Positions 59,157-64,000 of a stretch of 64,000 nt of DNA are shown piece by piece; within the stretch, counting starts at the first letter, position 1, and the number at the start of each line of letters is the position of its first letter. Both the position numbers and the translations under genes were made by a program. The notes under the pieces are model-generated. The model saw nothing but the letters and a program-made list of their open reading frames with translations, did no database searches and was not told the origin of the DNA. This DNA is from Ferruginibacter sp. (lineage in GTDB: Bacteria; Bacteroidota; Bacteroidia; Chitinophagales; Chitinophagaceae): the NCBI GenBank assembly GCA_019638485.1, contig JAHBTP010000002.1:456001-520000 (forward strand). The letters run 5' to 3'.

Positions 59157-59927
59157 ATGTTTAAAAGACTTACGATATTTCTTTTTCTGTGCATTGTATT
59201 TCTTGCAAAAGTTACAATAGGTCAGGAAATACCTCCTGCACCTAATCCACCTAAACTTGTAAATGATTATACCCAAACCCTTACTTCAGATCAAGTTGCG
59301 GCCTTAGAACAAAAGCTGGTAGCCTTGGATGATAGTACCTCAACCCAGCTGGCCGTAGTAATTGTAAAGACTACAGGCAGTATAGATATAGCTGACTATA
59401 CTTTGGAATTAGGACGGAAGTGGGGAGTGGGTGGTAAGCAGTTTAATAATGGCGTAATACTTTTAATTGCAAAAGATGATCGCAAACTACATATAGCTAC
59501 TGGTTATGGATTAGAAGGTGCTCTGCCTGATGCTACAGCATCCTATATAATAGATGAAGTGATTGTGCCTAATTTTCGCGGAGATGATTATTACCGTGGA
59601 ATTGATGAAGGAACCAATGCAATTATCAAAGCCGTTAAAGGGGAGTATCATGTTCCTCGAAATAAGGCAAATGAATCAAAGGGGGGTAGCGGAATTCTTG
59701 TGGTTTTTATTATAATTGCGATAATAATATTCTTGATATTTATTTCACCTCCTACTGGCGGTGGGGGCGGTGGACAATATATGAGTCGTAGAGGATATCG
59801 TGGTTTTGGTGGGCCAACAATTTTTCCTGGGAGCTGGGGTGGTGGAGGTAGTGGAGGTAGTGGCGGTGGATTTGGAGGATTTGGAGGAGGAAGTTTTGGA
59901 GGGGGAGGTGCTAGTGGAGGATGGTAA
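59157..59927 (+). CDS. Membrane-anchored TPM-domain protein with Gly-rich tail
   Basis: A 256-residue protein of the YgcG type. It has a signal peptide (about 1-22, ending TIGQ), then the TPM domain ('VNDYTQTLTSDQVAALEQKLVALD', 'LAVVIVKTTG', 'GVILLIAKDDRKLHIATGYGLEGALPDA'), a membrane helix near 178-196, and a C-terminal tail made of Gly, Ser and Phe ('GGSFGGGGASGGW'). This tail is standard for the family. It closes the LemA-LemA-TPM-TPM run. TPM proteins have been linked to phosphatase activity in plants and to photosystem repair; the bacterial role is unclear. Confidence 0.93.
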   Translation: MFKRLTIFLFLCIVFLAKVTIGQEIPPAPNPPKLVNDYTQTLTSDQVAALEQKLVALDDSTSTQLAVVIVKTTGSIDIADYTLELGRKWGVGGKQFNNGVILLIAKDDRKLHIATGYGLEGALPDATASYIIDEVIVPNFRGDDYYRGIDEGTNAIIKAVKGEYHVPRNKANESKGGSGILVVFIIIAIIIFLIFISPPTGGGGGGQYMSRRGYRGFGGPTIFPGSWGGGGSGGSGGGFGGFGGGSFGGGGASGGW

Positions 59928-60001
59928 TGTTGCTGGTTATGGTTGTATTTAATTGATATTAATTATTCCCAACTGTCAGGTTAAACCTTGACTATTTCAA
60001 C

Positions 60002-60856
60002 TTATTCATAAGTATTTGCCTTCTTAGAGGATACTGGATACCTACGATTATCCATTTTAGTTCCATTCCCTTGATGAGAATTGGTTTTGGATGAAACCAT
60101 TCTTTGAATTATGTTATGCCAAAACCATTCTTTGTCCTTTCCAAAATTAATTTTAAAAAGAAATTCATCTAGATAAGCTTGTAAGAATTTTTTTGAACAA
60201 TGGTGGTGTGTTCCAATTAACCATGATTTGAAATTCCATAATCGGATGTCTTTTCCCTGGTAAATGAATCTGCCTCTTTCCAAAAGACAATTGTATTTCT
60301 TTTTATCATTTCGAATTTTATATAACATTATGCCTGGAGGATTGGGTTGATTATTACATTTTGTCAATTTAAAAGACTCTATATAGATTCTTTGGAGGCC
60401 ATTTTGTGCACTACCTTTCTGAGATAATATTACACTATCTATAAAAGTGTACTCTTCTTTTATTGCTTTCTTCCTTACCTCTATCTCGTTAAAACCCATA
60501 GCTATTCTTATTTTATGTAGAAATAGCCAAGCTGTTTTTTGGTTAATCTGAAATGTCTTTGAAATTTCGATTGAAGAAACTCCATTTTTTGAGATCGCGA
60601 ATCTAAAGACAATACCAAAAGCTTTTAATAACGGAAATTTAATTTTATGAAATAATGTATTTGCAGTCACAGATTCAATGTGATGACATCTAAAACAACG
60701 GGTATCAAATGAAGAGTGTCCTTTGCCATGTCTTTTCCCACCACATTTTTTGCATACATATCCATTTTTCCATTTTATTTGATATAAATAGTTTTTGCAA
60801 TCGTCATCATTGTTGAAATACTTATTGAACTTTTCGATGTTCATTCCTTTAAACAT
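60002..60856 (-). CDS. IS1595 (ISXO2-like) family transposase, divergent
   Basis: 284 residues from ATG 60856 (MFKGMNIEKFNKYF, the usual start for this group). The zinc ribbon has C35-x2-C38 and C54-x2-C57, followed by 'ANTLFHKIKFPLLKAF' and the helix-turn-helix-like 'QINQKTAWLFLHKIR'. The C-terminal half has 'WLIGTHHHCSKKFLQAYLDEFLFKIN'. The first catalytic region, usually D-E-T followed by a GG, reads 'FIDSVILSQKGSAQNG': Asp is kept, the following acid is lost. The middle part is shorter than in active relatives. The frame is still open. No terminal inverted repeats or target duplications were found, so it may be an old or co-opted copy. Confidence 0.72.
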   Translation of the reverse strand: MFKGMNIEKFNKYFNNDDDCKNYLYQIKWKNGYVCKKCGGKRHGKGHSSFDTRCFRCHHIESVTANTLFHKIKFPLLKAFGIVFRFAISKNGVSSIEISKTFQINQKTAWLFLHKIRIAMGFNEIEVRKKAIKEEYTFIDSVILSQKGSAQNGLQRIYIESFKLTKCNNQPNPPGIMLYKIRNDKKKYNCLLERGRFIYQGKDIRLWNFKSWLIGTHHHCSKKFLQAYLDEFLFKINFGKDKEWFWHNIIQRMVSSKTNSHQGNGTKMDNRRYPVSSKKANTYE

Positions 60857-61127
60857 AGGCGTATAGATCAAATGAACATCAAATTTATCTATAGTGTAAA
60901 TCCTCTGCAATACCTCATTTTAGTACTTTTTGGAACTTAAATGGATAATCGTGGCGGTGAAATTTAATTATTTGAATGCGAAGAGTTTTACTGTGATTAG
61001 GAAAAACAACTACCCCACACCTTTCTAAACACCTCTAGCCCTTTCAAATATTTGAGAAAACAGCCATCTATTAAACACCTCTTACTCTTTATTTTGATAA
61101 TATCTCTTTATTACCACCTTGTTTTTC
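60857..61127. other. Intergenic region between transposase and M1 peptidase genes
   Basis: 271 bp with no gene. An 11-bp direct repeat, TAAACACCTCT, occurs at 61026-61036 and 61072-61082. No terminal inverted repeat of the transposase could be recognised. Otherwise unremarkable. Confidence 0.4.
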
Positions 61128-63575
61128 TTACTCAAACTGCTGTTTAATATATTCTTCTATATCCTTACCTTTTTGTTTTCCTAATTCTCCCAGTATTGCC
61201 TTGAGTGTAGGATCAATATGTTTGAGATAAAATATGGGAATCTTCTTCCGTAATGATATTACATCGTCAATTCCATGCTTAATTAAATCCTTATCATTTA
61301 TTCTGGTTAAGAATTGGGTGTAGTCATTTATAACTTCAAAGAAATCTTGTGACAGGGGTGTGTTTTTAACAGATTTAGAAATTAAATCAAAATCACCTTC
61401 ATTACCTTGGGATACTATTATTTTAAAAACTGCACTACCAAGATCTCCTCGTGCATCAGTGCTTAATTTCTTTGCCCAGGTATAGCCCTCTGTAGGATTT
61501 ACTTTAGCTATGCCATTTAAAGCAGCGCCGGAAATACTGTAAGAGGAATCATTAATGTTTTTTTCAAAAATTAAAAGATATTTTTTTATATCTCCATTCT
61601 TTGTTAAATAATTAATAGCAGCGGCTCGTGTCTTTGGATCATGGTCTTTGTTGGCAATGTCTTCAATTATCTCCAATACCGATGCATTATCTTTATATGG
61701 TGTATTCTCAATTTTTTGTAGGGTATATCTTCTGATTCCCGGATATTTATCCCTCAGCCCATTGGCAATTTCAGGCATTACAGATTTTGCAAAGTAATCT
61801 ATTGCTTCTCTGCGTGCGATATAGTTCCCACCATACTTCCATTGTTCAATATAGTTTGCCTCAGTTTTATTATCTGTCTTTTCAGCCAATAAAATCCTTT
61901 CTGCATCAAAGTTGATAAAAGTAGGACGCGTGGTATAATCGAATATCAGAGTGTCAATTCTACTATCTATGGTTACATGATAGCGATTTTTTACTGCTCC
62001 ATTATACACGTCAACCAATACCGGCAATGTAAAATAACTTCTATTTGTCTGGTTTTGTTGCACAATTACGAAAACCTTGCCGTTAGCATCATCATAATTA
62101 TAATCAATGTTCAGCTTGGGGTGTCCGTTACCGTAATACCATTGATTCCAAAACCAGTTCATGTCTTTTCCTGTTACCGCTTCAAATGCAAGACGCAATT
62201 GATCAGCCTCTCCTGTTTTAAATTTATTGTCGTTTAGGTATTTATTTAAAGCAGCAAAGAAGGCTTCATCTCCCACATAATTGCGCAACATATGAAGGAT
62301 TCTCCCTCCCTTTCCATAACTCACCGCGTCAAACATATCTTCTTTATCTCTATAATAATATCTTACTAGATCTTTCTTAGAGCTACCACTCCCTAAATAT
62401 CCTTGCATTTCATTCCATTGATTTTCATCTGCAGCATCTTTGCCGTATTTATATTCATCCCATAGGTATTCACTATAATTTGCAAAGCTTTCGTTTACGG
62501 TAAGTTGTCCCCAGCTTTCGGCAGTTACCAAATCCCCGAACCAATGGTGAAAAAGCTCGTGAGCAATGGTTCCTTCCCAAATATTACCATCTACAAGTTC
62601 ACGGCTGTTTTGGTAGGCAGATTCTTGATGCAGGGTAGCAGTAGTGTTTTCCATCGCACCACTCACATAATTCCTCCCTACAATTTGTGCATATTTATCC
62701 CATACAAACGGAACATTAAGTTTTTCTTCAAAAAACTTAATCATTTCAGGTGTGTGTCCAAAAATTCCGCGAGCATAAGGAGCGTATTCTTTTTCTACAT
62801 AATAACTTACTTCTTTCCCCTTATAGTCATCTTTAATTATCGAATATTCACCTACTCCCATGAAAAATAAATAAGGAGCGTGTGGCAATGTCATTTTCCA
62901 TGAATCGGTTCGTGTGCCATCAGAATTTTTCTTTTGTGAAATGAGTTTTCCATTACTCAGTGTGACATATTTTTCAGGAACAGTCATGGAGATTTCTTCA
63001 GTTGTTTTTTGATTAGGTTTATCAATAGTAACAAACCAAACACTGTTCGATTCAGTTTCTCCTTGTGTCCAAATTTGAGTGGGTAAATCTTTATCTTCTC
63101 CAGTAGGATTAATAAAATACAATCCTTTCGCGTCTGTGATAGCAAGACTTCCTTCCGATTTAAGTTCATTTGGTTTGCTGATATAATCGAAATAAACTGT
63201 ATATTTTTCTCCTTTTGTATAGGTTCTGTCCAATTGGATATTTAAACTGTTGTTATCATAAGAAAATTTCAATGGTTTACGAGAAGTAGCTGTTACCAAA
63301 GAAACCTCTTTAATTTCCATTCCTTTGGCATCCATACGCAAGGAATCTGTAGGATAAAAGTGTGGAGTTAAAGTAACCCATTCCTTACCGAACAAATAGG
63401 ATTTATTAAAATCAAAACTAACTTCCAGTTTTGTATGTACTAAGTTGTTTACGATAGGCTCAGAGCCGCGGAACTTTGTCTTCCAACTGGTGTCCCTTGA
63501 GTCATTATTAAAAAATTGGGCAGAACAAATAAATGGGCCTGTCAGTAAGATCAAAAAGATGTAGATTTTCTTCAT
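61128..63575 (-). CDS. M1 family aminopeptidase, exported
   Basis: An 815-residue protein with a signal peptide ending FICSAQ. The M1 layout is complete: an N-terminal beta domain, the substrate motif SGAMENTT (about residue 300), zinc site HELFHH (H339, E340, H343) and the third ligand E362 in NESFANYSEYLW, a spacing of 18 residues after the second His. The C-terminal third (about 570-815) is helical and HEAT-like ('DPKTRAAAINYLTKNGD'). M1 enzymes remove N-terminal residues from peptides; this one should act in the periplasm or outside. Confidence 0.95.
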   Translation of the reverse strand: MKKIYIFLILLTGPFICSAQFFNNDSRDTSWKTKFRGSEPIVNNLVHTKLEVSFDFNKSYLFGKEWVTLTPHFYPTDSLRMDAKGMEIKEVSLVTATSRKPLKFSYDNNSLNIQLDRTYTKGEKYTVYFDYISKPNELKSEGSLAITDAKGLYFINPTGEDKDLPTQIWTQGETESNSVWFVTIDKPNQKTTEEISMTVPEKYVTLSNGKLISQKKNSDGTRTDSWKMTLPHAPYLFFMGVGEYSIIKDDYKGKEVSYYVEKEYAPYARGIFGHTPEMIKFFEEKLNVPFVWDKYAQIVGRNYVSGAMENTTATLHQESAYQNSRELVDGNIWEGTIAHELFHHWFGDLVTAESWGQLTVNESFANYSEYLWDEYKYGKDAADENQWNEMQGYLGSGSSKKDLVRYYYRDKEDMFDAVSYGKGGRILHMLRNYVGDEAFFAALNKYLNDNKFKTGEADQLRLAFEAVTGKDMNWFWNQWYYGNGHPKLNIDYNYDDANGKVFVIVQQNQTNRSYFTLPVLVDVYNGAVKNRYHVTIDSRIDTLIFDYTTRPTFINFDAERILLAEKTDNKTEANYIEQWKYGGNYIARREAIDYFAKSVMPEIANGLRDKYPGIRRYTLQKIENTPYKDNASVLEIIEDIANKDHDPKTRAAAINYLTKNGDIKKYLLIFEKNINDSSYSISGAALNGIAKVNPTEGYTWAKKLSTDARGDLGSAVFKIIVSQGNEGDFDLISKSVKNTPLSQDFFEVINDYTQFLTRINDKDLIKHGIDDVISLRKKIPIFYLKHIDPTLKAILGELGKQKGKDIEEYIKQQFE

Positions 63576-63760
63576 GTTTATAATAAATGAACTGTAAAAA
63601 TAGTGGGCTAATTGTTAAAGGAATGCTGATTTATGGAAAAATAGAAGATTTTACGATAGCAAGTATATTTAGAAGAACCCCTTTTTGTTCAAGTTAATTT
63701 TTCTTTATTTAAAATTTAAAAGTTCATCGTTATTTATCTCCTGCCACTCTATATAAACCA

Positions 63761-63768
63761 TACATTTG
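63761..63768 (+). promoter_or_regulatory. -7 box next to the last gene
   Basis: TACATTTG ends 4 bp before the ATG at 63773, the same tight spacing as at 10500-10507, implying a leaderless transcript. Confidence 0.5.
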
Positions 63769-63772
63769 TATT

Positions 63773-64000
63773 ATGAAATTTCTGCAAAGAGTAGCAATTG
63801 CAATCCTGTTTTTGTTTTTGGGCAATACAGCAAAAACCCAGCAGCACTTTGTGTATTTTCAAACCGATAATAGGCAACCATTCTATATCAAGCTTGATAA
63901 TAACTTATATAGCAGTTCTACGGCAGGGTATCTTATTATACCACGCTTGGTAAATGGACAATACAACCTTCAATTAGGGTTTCCCAAAAATGAATTTCCT
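63773..64000 (+). CDS. Exported protein, 3' end outside the window
   Basis: The first 76 residues are visible. A signal peptide (core ILFLFLG, ending TAKTQ) is followed by 'QHFVYFQTDNRQPFYIKL', 'LYSSSTAGYLIIPRL' and 'YNLQLGFPKN', a beta-rich domain often found at the N-terminus of Chitinophagaceae exported proteins of unknown function. The frame is open to the window edge. Total length and C-terminal domains cannot be seen. Confidence 0.75.
   Translation, partial: MKFLQRVAIAILFLFLGNTAKTQQHFVYFQTDNRQPFYIKLDNNLYSSSTAGYLIIPRLVNGQYNLQLGFPKNEFP

Noticed and set aside
61026..61082. 11-bp direct repeat TAAACACCTCT near the transposase, considered as a target-site duplication
   Set aside because: Both copies lie on the same side of the transposase gene, so they cannot flank an inserted element.

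Overview
The window looks like ordinary chromosome from a member of the Bacteroidota, most likely close to Chitinophagales/Chitinophagaceae. The DNA is AT-rich. Most genes lack a recognisable Shine-Dalgarno sequence, and the Bacteroidota -7 box TAnnTTTG recurs upstream of genes and tRNAs. Several products are typical of the phylum: a giant protein with a type IX secretion C-terminal sorting domain, a PorG/DUF6089-like barrel, two DUF4476 proteins, a DUF3127 protein, a long SecA and a single-chain MaeB malic enzyme. No plasmid, phage, CRISPR array or defence island was seen. The only mobile-element trace is one divergent IS1595-type transposase near the right end.

Layout. 1-2.8 kb: end of a surface-polysaccharide export locus (SLBB export protein, cut by the window edge, plus a Wzz-like chain-length protein). 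2.8-7.1 kb (minus): a two-gene ABC exporter, an FAD-dependent oxidoreductase and a DUF3127 protein. 7.1-8.9 kb: an AT-rich 450-bp region and dnaA. 9.1-9.7 kb (minus): tRNA-Ser and tRNA-Pro with their own promoter and terminator, and panD. 9.9-13 kb: envelope and lipoprotein genes (cyclophilin, NlpC/P60, DUF4476, two small unknowns). 13-16 kb: uvrA. 16-22.4 kb (minus): a PorG-like barrel paired with a tiny sorting-domain-like protein, elaA, rarA, a possible divergent L,D-transpeptidase and aspS. 22.5-28.6 kb (minus): a very large alpha-2-macroglobulin. 28.7-34.9 kb: a second DUF4476 gene, then sucD, an MlaE/MlaF-type ABC pair, maeB and a hotdog protein. 35.2-43.2 kb: a 2,667-residue secreted protein. 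43.3-54.6 kb: scpB-atpG facing secA-deoC-SPOR, then M20 and beta-CASP hydrolases, a coiled-coil exported protein and an aldehyde dehydrogenase. 54.7-57.3 kb: tRNA-Glu, gapA and pgk. 57.5-59.9 kb: a LemA-LemA-TPM-TPM operon. 60-64 kb: the transposase, an M1 aminopeptidase and the start of a secreted protein.

How the genes fit together. Many are housekeeping: replication start and fork repair, excision repair, segregation, Sec export, ATP synthase, glycolysis, TCA and malate metabolism, tRNA charging. A second theme is the cell envelope: polysaccharide export, Mla-type lipid transport, type IX secretion cargo and a PorG-like protein, A2M, NlpC/P60, the LemA/TPM cluster and several lipoproteins.

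No clear undescribed system stands out. The observations most worth following are the YkuD-like motif in an otherwise unknown exported protein (19263-20528), the miniature sorting-domain protein next to the PorG-like gene (16087-17438), the doubled LemA/TPM cluster, -7 boxes placed so close to start codons that leaderless mRNAs are implied, and the transposase that has kept its reading frame but has an altered catalytic core. Functions were assigned by reading motifs and recognising families; no database search was run.
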